Notes: generated by a model not told the origin, from the letters alone. A DNA stretch of 64,000 nucleotides from Dorea sp. AM10-31 (GCF_003435815.1 NZ_QTUV01000009.1:40448-104447); one strand, 5' to 3'; positions 1-9,242 are shown, counted from the stretch's first letter. Translations and numbers: made by a program.

Positions 1-1626
1 GATATTGATATACCAACCTTATGTTACCATTCAGAACTGTCTGTATATGGTGCCTGTCGTTTATGTACAGTAGAAAATGATAAAGGAAAAACATTTGCAT
101 CCTGTTCCGAACCACCGAGAGACGGAATGGTGATCTATACAAATACACCGCGCCTGATGAAGTATCGGAAATTAATTCTGGAGTTACTTCTGGCAGCGCA
201 CTGCAGAGACTGTACAACTTGTATCAAAAGTGGAGAATGTCAGCTGCAAAGCCTTGCGCACCGGATGGGTGTTATGGATGTCCGATTTGAAAATACGAAA
301 GAATTACAGCCGATCGATGACAGTTCGCCGGCGATCGTGAGAGATCCGAATAAATGTATTTTGTGCGGTGACTGTGTACGTATGTGTGACAATGTGCAGG
401 CAGTAAATGTAATTGATTTTGCATATCGAGGAACAAAAGCGCTGGTAACACCTGCATTTGATAAGAAAATTGCAGAGACCGACTGTGTGAACTGTGGACA
501 ATGCCGGGTTGTATGTCCGACAGGCGCAATCAGTATTAAGACCAACATGGATGTTATCTGGGATCTTCTTGCAGATAAAGATACCAAAGTGATCGCACAG
601 ATCGCACCGGCAGTCCGTGTGGCAGTAGGAGATCAGTTCGGTCTGCCGCGTGGCGAAAATGTTATGGGTAAATTGGTAAATGTCCTGCATCGTATGGGAT
701 TTGATGAAGTATTTGATACATCTTACGGTGCGGATCTTACAGTTATAGAAGAGTCGGAAGAACTTTTGAATCGGCTGGAATCCGGAGAAAAATTGCCACT
801 CTTTACATCCTGCTGTCCTGCATGGGTAAGATATTGTGAAAACCGTTATCCGGAATTTGCCGAGAATCTTTCGACCTGCCGGTCACCACAGCAGATGTTC
901 GGCGCTGTAGTACGGGAATATTATAAAGATCCGGAGAAGAATCTCGGAAAACGAGTGGTATCTGTATCTATTATGCCTTGTACAGCGAAGAAAGATGAGA
1001 TTTTACGACCGGAATCTTCAACAAACGGTAAGCAGGATATCGATTATGTACTGACAACAACCGAGCTCGTTTCCATGATTCGCAAGTCTGGTATCCGTTT
1101 TGAGAATCTGGAAATTGAAGCGTCAGATATGCCATTTGGAATCGGATCCGGTGCCGGAGTGATCTTTGGTGTAACCGGCGGTGTGACCGAAGCGGTTTTG
1201 AGACGTCTGCGTAAAGGACATAACCGTGTAGATATGGATAATATCAAATTCAGCGGTGTGCGTGGAGAGAAAGGCCTGAAAGAAGTAGAATTTGATTACA
1301 ACGGCAGAACCATTCGTGCGGCAATCGTAAGTGGTCTCGGAAATGCAGATGCACTTTTGAAGCGGATCAAGGCCGGGGAAGTACACTATGATTTCGTAGA
1401 AGTAATGGCATGTTACAGAGGCTGTGTCATGGGTGGTGGACAGCCGGTACCGGCCGGACCGAGAACAAAATCAGCAAGAATGAAGGGTCTTTATGATTCA
1501 GATGTGAATACCCAGATTAAGAAGTCCAATGAAAATCCGTTGGTTCAGACGTTGTACGATGGCTTGCTGAAAGGAAAAGAACACAAACTTCTGCATCGGA
1601 ATTTTGAAGCCGCAAAAAATGAATAA
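1..1626 (+). CDS. [FeFe] hydrogenase catalytic subunit, HndD/HydA type (5' end outside window)
   Basis: Interconverts H2 with protons and electrons in fermentation; this multi-cluster cytoplasmic type usually works with NuoE/NuoF-like partners that accept NAD(P)H. The frame is open from base 1, so the N terminus is missing. Before the first in-frame ATG (127) lies a plant-ferredoxin-like [2Fe-2S] segment with cysteines spaced as CYHSELSVYGACRLC and a later SCSEPP. Next come the His-ligated [4Fe-4S] motif (HCRDCTTCIKSGEC, about 199-240), two 4Fe-4S motifs (CILCGDCVRMC, CVNCGQCRVVC) and the three H-cluster signatures TSCCPAW, MPCTAKKDE and MACYRGCVMGGGQP. Starting at 127 would cut off the 2Fe-2S domain. 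The partner subunits probably lie upstream of the window. All catalytic cysteines are present. Confidence 0.95.
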   Translation, partial: DIDIPTLCYHSELSVYGACRLCTVENDKGKTFASCSEPPRDGMVIYTNTPRLMKYRKLILELLLAAHCRDCTTCIKSGECQLQSLAHRMGVMDVRFENTKELQPIDDSSPAIVRDPNKCILCGDCVRMCDNVQAVNVIDFAYRGTKALVTPAFDKKIAETDCVNCGQCRVVCPTGAISIKTNMDVIWDLLADKDTKVIAQIAPAVRVAVGDQFGLPRGENVMGKLVNVLHRMGFDEVFDTSYGADLTVIEESEELLNRLESGEKLPLFTSCCPAWVRYCENRYPEFAENLSTCRSPQQMFGAVVREYYKDPEKNLGKRVVSVSIMPCTAKKDEILRPESSTNGKQDIDYVLTTTELVSMIRKSGIRFENLEIEASDMPFGIGSGAGVIFGVTGGVTEAVLRRLRKGHNRVDMDNIKFSGVRGEKGLKEVEFDYNGRTIRAAIVSGLGNADALLKRIKAGEVHYDFVEVMACYRGCVMGGGQPVPAGPRTKSARMKGLYDSDVNTQIKKSNENPLVQTLYDGLLKGKEHKLLHRNFEAAKNE

Positions 1627-1704
1627 CAGAAAAGATTTCAGGGAACAGCTTATGAAAAAATGCATATAATAAAGCAGATAATTTCCCTGGAAGGAGCAGA
1701 ACCG

Positions 1705-2133
1705 ATGAGCGAGAAACTGCCTTTTTATATGGCATATCAAAATCAGCTGCCAATCGATACAGCCTGGGAGCGGGAAAACAGCCGGGATGTATCTTATATG
1801 AAGAGTATGTATCCGGCCGAAGTGAAAAAGATTCTGCCATATGTAGAGGCAGAATGCGACCGGCTGGAATATGACGTCAGTATGATTTATGATGAGTATC
1901 CGGATCGTTTGCAAATACAGATGATATGCGGTCGTGTTTATGCAAATGTGAAAGGTCAGATCGACTTTGCAGATAAGCAGAAGGATAAAACAGATGATCT
2001 TCCGACGAAAATGGAAGATGACTGGCTTCGTGAGCTGGTGTGGGTAATGACCTGTCAGGAGATATGCCGCCGAAGGCAGGAGCGGAGAAACTTTCAGAGA
2101 AAATATTATTTTCTGAATGAGAGTGTATCCTGA
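1705..2133 (+). CDS. Uncharacterised 142-residue protein downstream of the hydrogenase
   Basis: I do not recognise the family. The start at 1705 is chosen because a GGAAGGAG-like ribosome site lies 8 bases upstream; an ATG at 1660 has none. The protein is acidic, Tyr- and Arg-rich, with no signal peptide or membrane segment. It begins MSEKLPFYMAYQNQLPIDTA and contains YMKSMYPAEVKKILPYVEAE. The C-terminal third is strongly charged (WVMTCQEICRRRQERRNFQRK). It starts 78 bases after the hydrogenase stop and ends at a strong terminator, so it is probably the last gene of that operon. A cytosolic accessory role is only a guess from position. Confidence 0.75.
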   Translation: MSEKLPFYMAYQNQLPIDTAWERENSRDVSYMKSMYPAEVKKILPYVEAECDRLEYDVSMIYDEYPDRLQIQMICGRVYANVKGQIDFADKQKDKTDDLPTKMEDDWLRELVWVMTCQEICRRRQERRNFQRKYYFLNESVS

Positions 2134-2150
2134 AGAGATAATTTATACAA

Positions 2151-2194
2151 AATAAGAACCGGAGGAATAAAAGGATTTCCGGTTCTTATTTTTT
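2151..2194 (+). terminator. Rho-independent terminator after the hydrogenase operon
   Basis: A perfect 13-bp stem (2151-2163 with 2178-2190), a 14-nt loop and a T-rich tail. It closes the transcript containing the hydrogenase and the 142-residue protein. Confidence 0.85.
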
Positions 2195-2401
2195 ATGGTA
2201 AAGTATCCGTTGGCAGATCAGGCAGAGCGGTATTGGTAGAATTGGTCAGAAAATGATAAAAAATGAGTTCGAATCTTGTAAAGGCAGTAGATCCTGAAGC
2301 AAGAAGTGGACGAAAAAGGAATCTTATGTTAAAATGGATAGGATTAAAATGTAATAAGTATCAAAAGATTTCAAACAAATACAGACTAAAGGATGAAAAA
2401 T

Positions 2402-2917
2402 ATGAAGAATATCGTATTTATCGGAATGCCGGCATCGGGGAAAAGCACAGTCGGTGTTGTTGTTGCTAAGAGACTGGGATATAAGTTTGTAGATACAGAT
2501 CTGGTAATCCAGGAAGTGGAGAAGCGTTTGCTTAAAGAGATTATTGCAGAAGAAGGAAATGAAGGTTTCTTACGGATTGAAGACCGGGTGAATGCGGAGA
2601 TTCAGGAAGAGCGTGCTGTTATCTCGCCGGGAGGAAGTGTTGTATATTGCGAGAATGCAATGAGGCATTACAAAGAGACCGGAACGATCGTATATTTACA
2701 TACGTCGTATGAGACAATAAATAACAGACTCCATAATGCTAAAAACAGAGGTGTTGTGTTAAAAGACGGTCAGACATTAAAAGATCTGTATGAGGAGCGT
2801 AGCGCATTATTTGAACGGTATGCAGATCTCACGATCAGTGAGGAAGGACGGGATCTGGAAGAGACAATCGAGGAAGTTCTTCGTGTGCTTGAAAACGGAT
2901 TAAATGTTACAAAATAA
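2402..2917 (+). CDS. aroK: Shikimate kinase
   Basis: ATP-dependent 3-phosphorylation of shikimate in the chorismate pathway; cytosolic. The 171-residue product has the family length. It shows a P-loop at the N terminus (GMPASGKSTVG), the Mg/shikimate DTD motif, the substrate-binding Arg in FLRIED, a lid Arg in NRGVVL and a C-terminal RYADLTI. The usual GGG substrate loop reads GGS here, a mild deviation. The start at 2402 is preferred over the in-frame ATG at 2393 because AAAGGA lies about 9 bases before 2402. It is not next to other aro genes. About 200 bases without a gene precede it; I see no convincing promoter there. Confidence 0.9.
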   Translation: MKNIVFIGMPASGKSTVGVVVAKRLGYKFVDTDLVIQEVEKRLLKEIIAEEGNEGFLRIEDRVNAEIQEERAVISPGGSVVYCENAMRHYKETGTIVYLHTSYETINNRLHNAKNRGVVLKDGQTLKDLYEERSALFERYADLTISEEGRDLEETIEEVLRVLENGLNVTK

Positions 2918-2938
2918 TTACATAAAATTAAAAAATAT

Positions 2939-2966
2939 TTTACAAATGTTGGATTTGTGCTATAAT
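2939..2966 (+). promoter_or_regulatory. Promoter upstream of murA
   Basis: A TTTACA -35 (2939-2944), a 16-bp spacer and an extended -10 TGCTATAAT (2958-2966). The leader is about 115 nt. It begins with a short hairpin (arms AAGACTC at 2971-2977 and GAGTCTT at about 2987-2993) followed by CCTGTTTTAG, possibly a weak attenuator. Confidence 0.7.
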
Positions 2967-3087
2967 AGCAAAGACTCAGGAAGTGGGAGTCTTCCTGTTT
3001 TAGATTTTTAAGAGAACAAAATGGGCATAACTGCTATATCCAATATGCTTATATCATAGACAGCAATATTATATAGAGGTGTGGTTA

Positions 3088-4380
3088 ATGGAACAGTATA
3101 TTATTAAAGGTGGCCATCCGTTAGTCGGAGAGGTCGAAATAGGGGGAGCGAAGAACGCGGCACTTGCGATTCTTGCGGCTGCGATCATGACAGATGAGAC
3201 AGTTAAGATTGATAATCTTCCGGATGTCAACGATATTAATGTATTACTGGACGCAATTGCCGGAATCGGAGCGACAGTGAACAGAATTGACCGTCATACT
3301 GTGACGATCAACGGAAGAGGCATTCATGATTTCAGTATAGAATATGATTATATTAAAAAGATCCGTGCATCTTACTATTTACTTGGCGCGATGCTCGGAA
3401 AGTACAAACATGCGGAAGTGGCACTGCCGGGAGGATGTAATATCGGAAGCAGACCGATTGACCAGCATCTGAAAGGTTTCCGTGCACTGGGCGCAGAAGT
3501 AGAGATTGAATATGGTAAGATCATGGCAGAAGCTGAGAAGCTTGTTGGTAAACATATTTATTTTGATGTTGTCAGTGTAGGCGCTACGATCAATGTAATG
3601 ATGACGGCTGCGATGGCAGACGGTCTTACAATTATGGAGAATGTGGCTAAAGAGCCACACGTTGTAGACGTGGCAAACTTCCTGAACAGCATGGGAGCGA
3701 ATATTCGTGGTGCAGGAACAGATGTGATCAAGATTCGTGGAGTCAGACAGCTTCACAGTACAGAGTATTCGGTTATTCCGGATCAGATTGAGGCCGGAAC
3801 ATTTATGTTTGCGGCAGCGGCAACCAGAGGAGATGTGACAGTATTGAATGTCATTCCGAAGCATTTGGAAGCTACGATTGCCAAGCTGGAAGAGATTGGC
3901 TGTGAGGTAGAAGAATTTGACGATGCAGTGCGTGTTGTATCCAAGGGAGATCTTACAAGTACACATGTGAAGACACTTCCATATCCTGGATTTCCAACGG
4001 ATATGCAGCCACAGATTGGTGTGACGCTTGCACTTTGCAAGGGAACAAGCACAATTACAGAGAGTATTTTTGAAAATCGTTTCAAATATCTGGACGAACT
4101 TGCCAGAATGGGAGCGAATGTCAAAGTGGAAGGCAACTCAGCAACTATCGAAGGTGTTGAGAAGTTCAGCGGAGCAAGAGTGAGTGCACCGGATCTCCGC
4201 GCAGGAGCTGCACTTTGTATTGCAGGACTTGCAACAGAAGGCATTACAATTGTAGATGATATTGTATATATCCAAAGAGGATATGAGAGATTCGAAGAGA
4301 AGCTCAGAGGTCTTGGCGGTGTCATCGAAAAAGTAGAAACTGAGAAAGAAATTCAGAAATTCAAATTAAAAGTTGGATAA
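3088..4380 (+). CDS. murA: UDP-N-acetylglucosamine 1-carboxyvinyltransferase
   Basis: First committed step of peptidoglycan synthesis: transfer of enolpyruvate from PEP to UDP-GlcNAc, in the cytosol. The 430-residue product has typical length. The catalytic, fosfomycin-reactive Cys is at residue 117 in PGGCNIGSRPID. The KNAALAILAAA substrate loop near the N terminus and the internal repeat of the EPSP-synthase fold are intact. The start at 3088 follows AGAGGTG at a 6-7 base gap; the in-frame ATG nine bases upstream (3079) is less well placed. A promoter lies upstream, and the next operon starts after the stop. Many Firmicutes carry two MurA paralogues; I cannot tell which this is. Confidence 0.95.
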   Translation: MEQYIIKGGHPLVGEVEIGGAKNAALAILAAAIMTDETVKIDNLPDVNDINVLLDAIAGIGATVNRIDRHTVTINGRGIHDFSIEYDYIKKIRASYYLLGAMLGKYKHAEVALPGGCNIGSRPIDQHLKGFRALGAEVEIEYGKIMAEAEKLVGKHIYFDVVSVGATINVMMTAAMADGLTIMENVAKEPHVVDVANFLNSMGANIRGAGTDVIKIRGVRQLHSTEYSVIPDQIEAGTFMFAAAATRGDVTVLNVIPKHLEATIAKLEEIGCEVEEFDDAVRVVSKGDLTSTHVKTLPYPGFPTDMQPQIGVTLALCKGTSTITESIFENRFKYLDELARMGANVKVEGNSATIEGVEKFSGARVSAPDLRAGAALCIAGLATEGITIVDDIVYIQRGYERFEEKLRGLGGVIEKVETEKEIQKFKLKVG

Positions 4381-4385
4381 ATCAG

Positions 4386-4414
4386 TTGACAAGAACAGTT
4401 AAAACGTGTAAAGT
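4386..4414 (+). promoter_or_regulatory. Promoter of the metK leader
   Basis: TTGACA (4386-4391), a 17-bp spacer and TAAAGT (4409-4414). It starts 6 bases after the murA stop and drives the SAM riboswitch leader. Confidence 0.65.
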
Positions 4415-4454
4415 CTTATAGGGTAACAAAGAAAATAATAAATATTGCTAACTT

Positions 4455-4555
4455 TCTCTTATTCAGAGCAGTGGAGGTACAAAGGATCTGTGAAGCTGCG
4501 GCAACCCCCATCATGGGAAGGTGCCAACCTGAGCGAGTAATCGAACAATAAGAAG
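4455..4555 (+). promoter_or_regulatory. SAM-I (S-box) riboswitch
   Basis: Shows the S-box core: CTTATTCAGAG at the 5' side, GTGAAGCTGCGGCAACC in the middle, AAGGTGCCAACCTGAGCGAG later, and an AATAAGA 3' strand that re-pairs with the 5' CTTATT to close helix P1. A terminator follows 20 bases later, so SAM binding should switch metK off by termination. The position upstream of SAM synthetase fits the known S-box regulon. Confidence 0.93.
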
Positions 4556-4573
4556 ATTGATATATGAGAATAT

Positions 4574-4604
4574 AAACAGTCCACTTGTTGTGGACTGTTT
4601 TTTT
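4574..4604 (+). terminator. Riboswitch-controlled terminator of the metK leader
   Basis: An 11-bp perfect stem (4574-4584 with 4590-4600), TTGTT loop, then an uninterrupted T run. It is the expression platform of the SAM-I aptamer. Confidence 0.88.
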
Positions 4605-4658
4605 CGCATTGTGGATGATTATGTGGATAACATAAAAAGGGACAGGTCTTTTTTAAAA

Positions 4659-4692
4659 GGGGACGGGGATTTTCTGGAAAATCCCCGTCCCC
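4659..4692 (+). repeat. Perfect 15-bp GC-rich hairpin (REP-like element) in the metK leader
   Basis: GGGGACGGGGATTTT (4659-4673) pairs perfectly with AAAATCCCCGTCCCC (4678-4692) around a CTGG loop. It is preceded by GGGACAGGTC (4639-4648). It has no T tail, lies between the riboswitch terminator and the metK ribosome site, and differs in composition from its surroundings. This resembles a REP-type palindromic unit spread by RAYT (Y1) transposases, which is inferred from form only. Confidence 0.6.
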
Positions 4693-4717
4693 GGGAGAAA
4701 GTAGAAGGGAGAATGAC

Positions 4718-5905
4718 ATGGAAAAAAGATTATTTACATCCGAGTCCGTTACAGAAGGACATCCGGATAAAATGTGCGACCAGATTTCAGACGCGATTCT
4801 TGATGCACTGATGGAACAGGATCCGATGAGCCGTGTGGCTTGTGAGACAACAACAACGACAGGTATGGTTCTCGTTATGGGTGAGATTACTACAAATGCT
4901 TATGTTGATATTCAGAAAATCGTACGCGATACAGTAAAAGAGATTGGCTATACAAGAGGAAAATTTGGATTTGACGCAGAGACATGTGGTGTGATCACAG
5001 CAATTGACGAGCAGTCTGGAGATATCGCTCTTGGAGTTGATAAAGCGTTGGAAGCAAAAGAGCATACAATGGACGATGATGAGATTGATGCGATCGGAGC
5101 CGGCGACCAGGGTATGATGTTCGGATACGCAACGGATGAGACTCCGGAACTGATGCCATATCCGATTTCTCTGGCGCATAAACTGGCAAGAAAACTTACA
5201 GAAGTAAGGAAGAACGGAACGCTTTCTTATCTGAGACCGGATGGAAAGACACAGGTTACAGTAGAATATGATGAAAATGATGTTCCGAAACGTCTGGATG
5301 CAGTTGTCTTATCTACACAGCACGATCCGGATGTGACACAGGAGCAGATTCACGAAGATATTAAGAAATATGTATTTGACACAGTACTTCCGGCAGAGAT
5401 GGTAGACGAGAATACAAAATTCTTTATCAACCCGACAGGACGTTTTGTTATCGGTGGACCACACGGAGACAGTGGACTGACAGGACGCAAGATCATTGTA
5501 GATACTTACGGTGGAATGGCACGTCACGGCGGCGGAGCTTTCTCAGGTAAAGACTGCACAAAGGTAGACCGTTCAGCAGCGTACGCAGCACGTTACGTTG
5601 CGAAAAATATTGTTGCAGCAGGACTTGCCAAGAAATGTGAAATCCAGCTTTCTTACGCAATCGGAGTTGCTCATCCGACTTCCATTATGGTAGATACATT
5701 TGGAACCGGTAAAGTATCTGATGAAAAACTGGTTGAGATCATCCGCGAGAACTTTGATCTCCGCCCGGCAGGAATTATCAAAATGCTGGATTTGAGAAGA
5801 CCAATTTACAAGCAGACAGCAGCTTACGGACACTTTGGACGTACAGACATCGACCTCTCCTGGGAAAAGACAGATAAGGTGGATGTACTGAAAGCATATT
5901 TATAA
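4718..5905 (+). CDS. metK: S-adenosylmethionine synthetase
   Basis: Makes SAM from methionine and ATP in the cytosol. The 395-residue length is typical. It has EGHPDK near the N terminus, the [15 protein letters not shown] motif and the glycine-rich P-loop-like [19 protein letters not shown]. The start at 4718 has GAAGGGAGA 5-6 bases upstream. Expression is predicted to be controlled by the SAM-I riboswitch in its own leader, which also carries a separate long hairpin 25 bases before the start codon. It is monocistronic: a terminator follows directly. Confidence 0.96.
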   Translation: MEKRLFTSESVTEGHPDKMCDQISDAILDALMEQDPMSRVACETTTTTGMVLVMGEITTNAYVDIQKIVRDTVKEIGYTRGKFGFDAETCGVITAIDEQSGDIALGVDKALEAKEHTMDDDEIDAIGAGDQGMMFGYATDETPELMPYPISLAHKLARKLTEVRKNGTLSYLRPDGKTQVTVEYDENDVPKRLDAVVLSTQHDPDVTQEQIHEDIKKYVFDTVLPAEMVDENTKFFINPTGRFVIGGPHGDSGLTGRKIIVDTYGGMARHGGGAFSGKDCTKVDRSAAYAARYVAKNIVAAGLAKKCEIQLSYAIGVAHPTSIMVDTFGTGKVSDEKLVEIIRENFDLRPAGIIKMLDLRRPIYKQTAAYGHFGRTDIDLSWEKTDKVDVLKAYL

Positions 5906-5924
5906 AATTTTTAGAAATGTTTAC

Positions 5925-5952
5925 AGGCGCTTTGATGTGAAGCGCCTTTTTT
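5925..5952 (+). terminator. Terminator after metK
   Basis: AGGCGCTT (5925-5932) pairs with AAGCGCCT (5940-5947) around a 7-nt loop, followed by a T run. Confidence 0.85.
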
Positions 5953-5982
5953 CATGCTATACTTGAGTCTGGAGGTGTTCCT

Positions 5983-7479
5983 ATGAAAATAAGAACAAGA
6001 CTTGTGATAGCATTTTTAACGATTACGCTGATTCCGATTATATTGACAACAACTATGGGAATAGTCCTGTGCAGACATCAGATCAGCTCAATCGAAAAGA
6101 CATATGGAGTTACTGATACAACCTGGGAGAGCTTATCAAATTCTATGCAGGTATTGTCAAAAGTAACTGAGAAGCCGTATGAAGAACTAAAGAAGATTAT
6201 TGCCGAAGATCCGGAAGAGATGGGCGATGCGACCAGACTTGAGAAAGTAAATAAAAAACTGGAAAAGAATAAAGCCTATCTGCTTGTGCGAAAAGGAAAT
6301 ACCATTGTTTACATTGGTACAGACAGTGGGGAAACAAAATATGTGATCCGTCAGCTTCCGAAGTATGGTGAGGCAGATGCCGATGCGAAAAATGGACTTT
6401 ATCTGGGTGGCAATGCTCAGGTACTGATCAAGCAGATTGATTTTAAATATCGAAGCGGAGAAAAAGGAAGCGCATTTATCGTTACAGACATGAAGAACGT
6501 TATACCAGAAGTGGAGGAGCTTTTTGTAGACTTGATCTGTGTGGTTGTTATTGTTTTAATCGCAACGGCATTTATTTTGCTCATGTGGATCTACCGCGGA
6601 ATCATGCGTCCGTTGTCAAAGATGAAGAGGGCAGCTTATAATATCAAAGAAGGTAATCTGGATTTTGAGATCAAACCGGAGTCTGATGATGAGCTCGGCC
6701 AGCTCTGCAGTGATCTGGAAGATATGCGTAAGCGGTTAAAGGACAGTGCAGAAGAGAAGATTCAGTTTGACAAGGAGAACAAAGAGCTGATCAGTAATAT
6801 CTCCCATGACCTTAAGACACCGGTGACAGCAATCAAAGGATATGCAGAAGGAATCATGGACGGAGTAGCGGATACACCGGAGAAAATGGACAAATATATC
6901 CGCACGATCTATAATAAAGCGAATGAGATGAATACACTGATCAATGAGTTGACATTGTATTCCAAGATTGACACAAACCGTATTCCATATAACTTCAATA
7001 TTATATCTGTAAATGATTATTTCACAGATTGTGCAGAAGATTTGTCGCTGGAACTGGAGTCAAAAAATGTAGAATTTGGATATTTTAATTATGTAGATCC
7101 AGAAGTGAAAGTGATTGCAGACGCGGAACAGATCAAGCGTGTTGTGCATAATATTGTAAATAATTCGTTGAAATATATGGATAAAAGAAAACCGATCATC
7201 AACCTTCGTGTAAAAGATGTCGGTGACTTTATTCAGGTTGAACTGGAAGATAACGGCAAAGGAATTGCAGCCAAGGATCTGCCAAATATTTTCGACCGTT
7301 TTTACAGAACGGATGCTTCGAGAAATTCGTCCAAAGGCGGAAGCGGTATCGGGCTTTCTATTGTTAAGAAGATTGTGGAAGAGCATGGTGGTAAGATTTG
7401 GGCAACCAGCAGAGAAGACACAGGAACAACGATGTATTTTGTTTTGAGAAAATATCAGGAGGTACCATTGAATGAGTAA
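5983..7479 (+). CDS. Two-component sensor histidine kinase
   Basis: A 498-residue membrane kinase. TM1 is about residues 7-28, an extracellular sensor region about 30-178, TM2 about 181-204, HAMP about 205-257. The phospho-acceptor is His275 in SNISHDLKTP, the N-box NIVNNSLKYM is near 390-399, G1 is DNGKGI (423-428) and G2 is GGSGIGL (452-458). All kinase motifs are intact. The signal sensed cannot be read from the sequence. It overlaps the response regulator gene by 8 bases, giving a kinase-first order, the reverse of the commoner regulator-first arrangement. The start has GGAGGTG upstream. Confidence 0.92.
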   Translation: MKIRTRLVIAFLTITLIPIILTTTMGIVLCRHQISSIEKTYGVTDTTWESLSNSMQVLSKVTEKPYEELKKIIAEDPEEMGDATRLEKVNKKLEKNKAYLLVRKGNTIVYIGTDSGETKYVIRQLPKYGEADADAKNGLYLGGNAQVLIKQIDFKYRSGEKGSAFIVTDMKNVIPEVEELFVDLICVVVIVLIATAFILLMWIYRGIMRPLSKMKRAAYNIKEGNLDFEIKPESDDELGQLCSDLEDMRKRLKDSAEEKIQFDKENKELISNISHDLKTPVTAIKGYAEGIMDGVADTPEKMDKYIRTIYNKANEMNTLINELTLYSKIDTNRIPYNFNIISVNDYFTDCAEDLSLELESKNVEFGYFNYVDPEVKVIADAEQIKRVVHNIVNNSLKYMDKRKPIINLRVKDVGDFIQVELEDNGKGIAAKDLPNIFDRFYRTDASRNSSKGGSGIGLSIVKKIVEEHGGKIWATSREDTGTTMYFVLRKYQEVPLNE

Positions 7480-8161
7480 GATTTTAATAGTTGAAGACGA
7501 AGAGACGATTGCAGATCTGGAGAAAGACTATCTGGAACTGAGCGGATTTGAAGTGGAAGTTGCAAATGATGGAGACAGTGGACTTGAGAAAGCACTTCAG
7601 GAAGAATATGATCTTCTGATTCTTGATCTGATGCTTCCGGGGGTAGATGGATTTGAAATCTGTCGGAAGGTCAGAGATGAGAAGAACACACCAATCATTA
7701 TGGTATCAGCAAAAAAAGATGATATTGATAAGATTCGTGGACTGGGATTGGGAGCGGATGATTATATGACAAAGCCGTTCAGCCCGAGCGAGTTGGTGGC
7801 ACGTGTGAAAGCACATCTTGCAAGATATGATCGGTTGATCGGAAGCGCGGCAGAAAAAAATAAAGTGATCGAGATCCGAGGACTTAAGATTGACACGACT
7901 GCAAGAAGAGTATGGGTAAATGGAGAAGAGAGAACATTTACAACAAAAGAATTTGATCTGTTGTCATTTCTTGCGGCACACCCGAATCATGTGTATTCCA
8001 AAGATGAACTGTTCCAGAAAATCTGGGATATGGAATCTGTCGGTGACATCGCAACTGTAACCGTGCATATTAAGAAAATCCGTGAAAAGATCGAGATGGA
8101 CACATCCAACCCTCAGTATATCGAGACAATCTGGGGTGTCGGATACCGTTTCAAAGTATAA
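7472..8161 (+). CDS. OmpR/PhoB-family response regulator
   Basis: 229 residues. The receiver domain (1-118) has the acidic pair in VEDEE, phospho-acceptor Asp52 in LILDLMLPG and the conserved Lys101 in TKPF. A winged-helix DNA-binding domain follows (about 130-228; RTFTTKEFDLLSFLAAHPN and the C-terminal ETIWGVGYRF). It is translated from within the end of the kinase gene, so the two are coupled. Targets are unknown; the adjacent metK and SpoU genes have their own signals. Confidence 0.93.
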   Translation: MSKILIVEDEETIADLEKDYLELSGFEVEVANDGDSGLEKALQEEYDLLILDLMLPGVDGFEICRKVRDEKNTPIIMVSAKKDDIDKIRGLGLGADDYMTKPFSPSELVARVKAHLARYDRLIGSAAEKNKVIEIRGLKIDTTARRVWVNGEERTFTTKEFDLLSFLAAHPNHVYSKDELFQKIWDMESVGDIATVTVHIKKIREKIEMDTSNPQYIETIWGVGYRFKV

Positions 8162-8252
8162 CAATTATTGTGAAAAAGGTGAAGTAAAAAGCGATTTGCA
8201 GGCACCATAATCAGGGGTGCTTCAATATTATAGTTATTAAGGGACAGAGAGA

Positions 8253-9056
8253 ATGATTACAAGTACAGCAAACGGAAAAGTTAAAAGACTGATTAATTTA
8301 AAAAAGAAGAGAAAATTAAGAGATGAAGAACATGTATTTCTTGTGGAAGGCATCCGGATGTTCCGGGAAGTGCCGGTGGATGAATTACAGGAAGTATATG
8401 TATCTGAATCTTTTTATAAAAAAGAAAAAGTGCTGGTAAATGCGATTGCAGGGCAAGCCGGAGTGCACATAGAAGTGCTGACGGATACTGTATTTGCACA
8501 TGCATCGGATACAAAGACACCACAGGGTGTTCTCTGTGTCGTGCGACAGAAATCCTATAAGCTGGAGGATCTGTTAAAAGGCGAAAAGAGGCATCTGCTA
8601 GTGCTGGATAATTTGCAGGATCCAGGAAATATGGGTACGATCGTGCGGACTGCAGAAGGCGCAGGTGTAACAGGTGTGATCATGAGCCGTGACTGTGTGG
8701 ATATTTACAATCCGAAAACAATCCGTTCAACGATGGGTTCTATTTACCGGATGCCGTTTTATTATGCGGAAGATATCCTGAAGGCAATCCGCAAGATCAA
8801 AGATGCCGGGATTAAAGTATACGCGGCGCATCTGGACGGGGAGAAGTCTTATGATGAAGAAGATTATGCTTTCTCCTGTGCATTCCTGATTGGAAATGAG
8901 GGGAACGGGCTGCGTGAAGAAACCTCGAAAATGGCAGATCACTATATCATTATTCCAATGAGCGGAGAGGTGGAGTCGTTAAATGCCGCAATAGCCGCTT
9001 CGGTATTGATGTTTGAAGTGAAGAGACAGAGAAGAAATACAGAGAAAAATTCATAA
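8253..9056 (+). CDS. SpoU/TrmH-family RNA 2'-O-methyltransferase (RlmB/TsnR-like)
   Basis: A 267-residue SAM-dependent enzyme predicted to methylate a ribose 2'-OH in rRNA or tRNA. An N-terminal substrate-binding region (about 1-100) precedes the SPOUT knot domain with NLQDPGNMGTIVRTAEGAG, LIGNEGNGL and the C-terminal IPMSGEVESLNAAIAASVL, the three SpoU motifs. The exact nucleotide modified cannot be assigned. It starts 91 bases after the response regulator; that gap contains only a weak GCACC/GGTGC hairpin. The ribosome site (GGGACAGAGAG) is mediocre. Confidence 0.88.
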   Translation: MITSTANGKVKRLINLKKKRKLRDEEHVFLVEGIRMFREVPVDELQEVYVSESFYKKEKVLVNAIAGQAGVHIEVLTDTVFAHASDTKTPQGVLCVVRQKSYKLEDLLKGEKRHLLVLDNLQDPGNMGTIVRTAEGAGVTGVIMSRDCVDIYNPKTIRSTMGSIYRMPFYYAEDILKAIRKIKDAGIKVYAAHLDGEKSYDEEDYAFSCAFLIGNEGNGLREETSKMADHYIIIPMSGEVESLNAAIAASVLMFEVKRQRRNTEKNS

Positions 9057-9131
9057 AATCATAAGGAAGTCAGTAGACAGTAAGAATTGCGTTATCGGAG
9101 AAAATATAGTAAGATAATGATACCAGAGACA

Positions 9132-9242
9132 AAAAGTCCGGCATCCACATGAGTTTACTCATAAGTGGATGCAAGACTTTTGGGCTCGCCCCGATATGAG
9201 CATAAAAGAGGGATGTCAATCCCACGATATGCGAATATCGGG
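9132..9242 (+). repeat. Two adjacent long imperfect hairpins between SpoU and NfeD genes
   Basis: Hairpin A (9132-9181): AAAAGTC/GACTTTT outside, GCATCCAC/GTGGATGC next, TGAG/CTCA inside, with small internal loops. Hairpin B (9190-9242): CCCGATAT/ATATCGGG outside with a nested GGGAT/ATCCC. There is no T tract. They could be intergenic repeat units or a structured leader of the NfeD operon. No open frame fits the 230-base gap. Confidence 0.5.

Noticed and set aside
2221..2300. tRNA-like T-loop sequence GTTCGAATC before aroK
   Set aside because: No acceptor, D or anticodon stems can be built around it, and no CCA-adjacent end pairs with the 5' side.
2263..2469. 68-codon frame overlapping the start of aroK
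   Set aside because: It runs out of frame into the aroK P-loop region and has no ribosome site; shadow frame.
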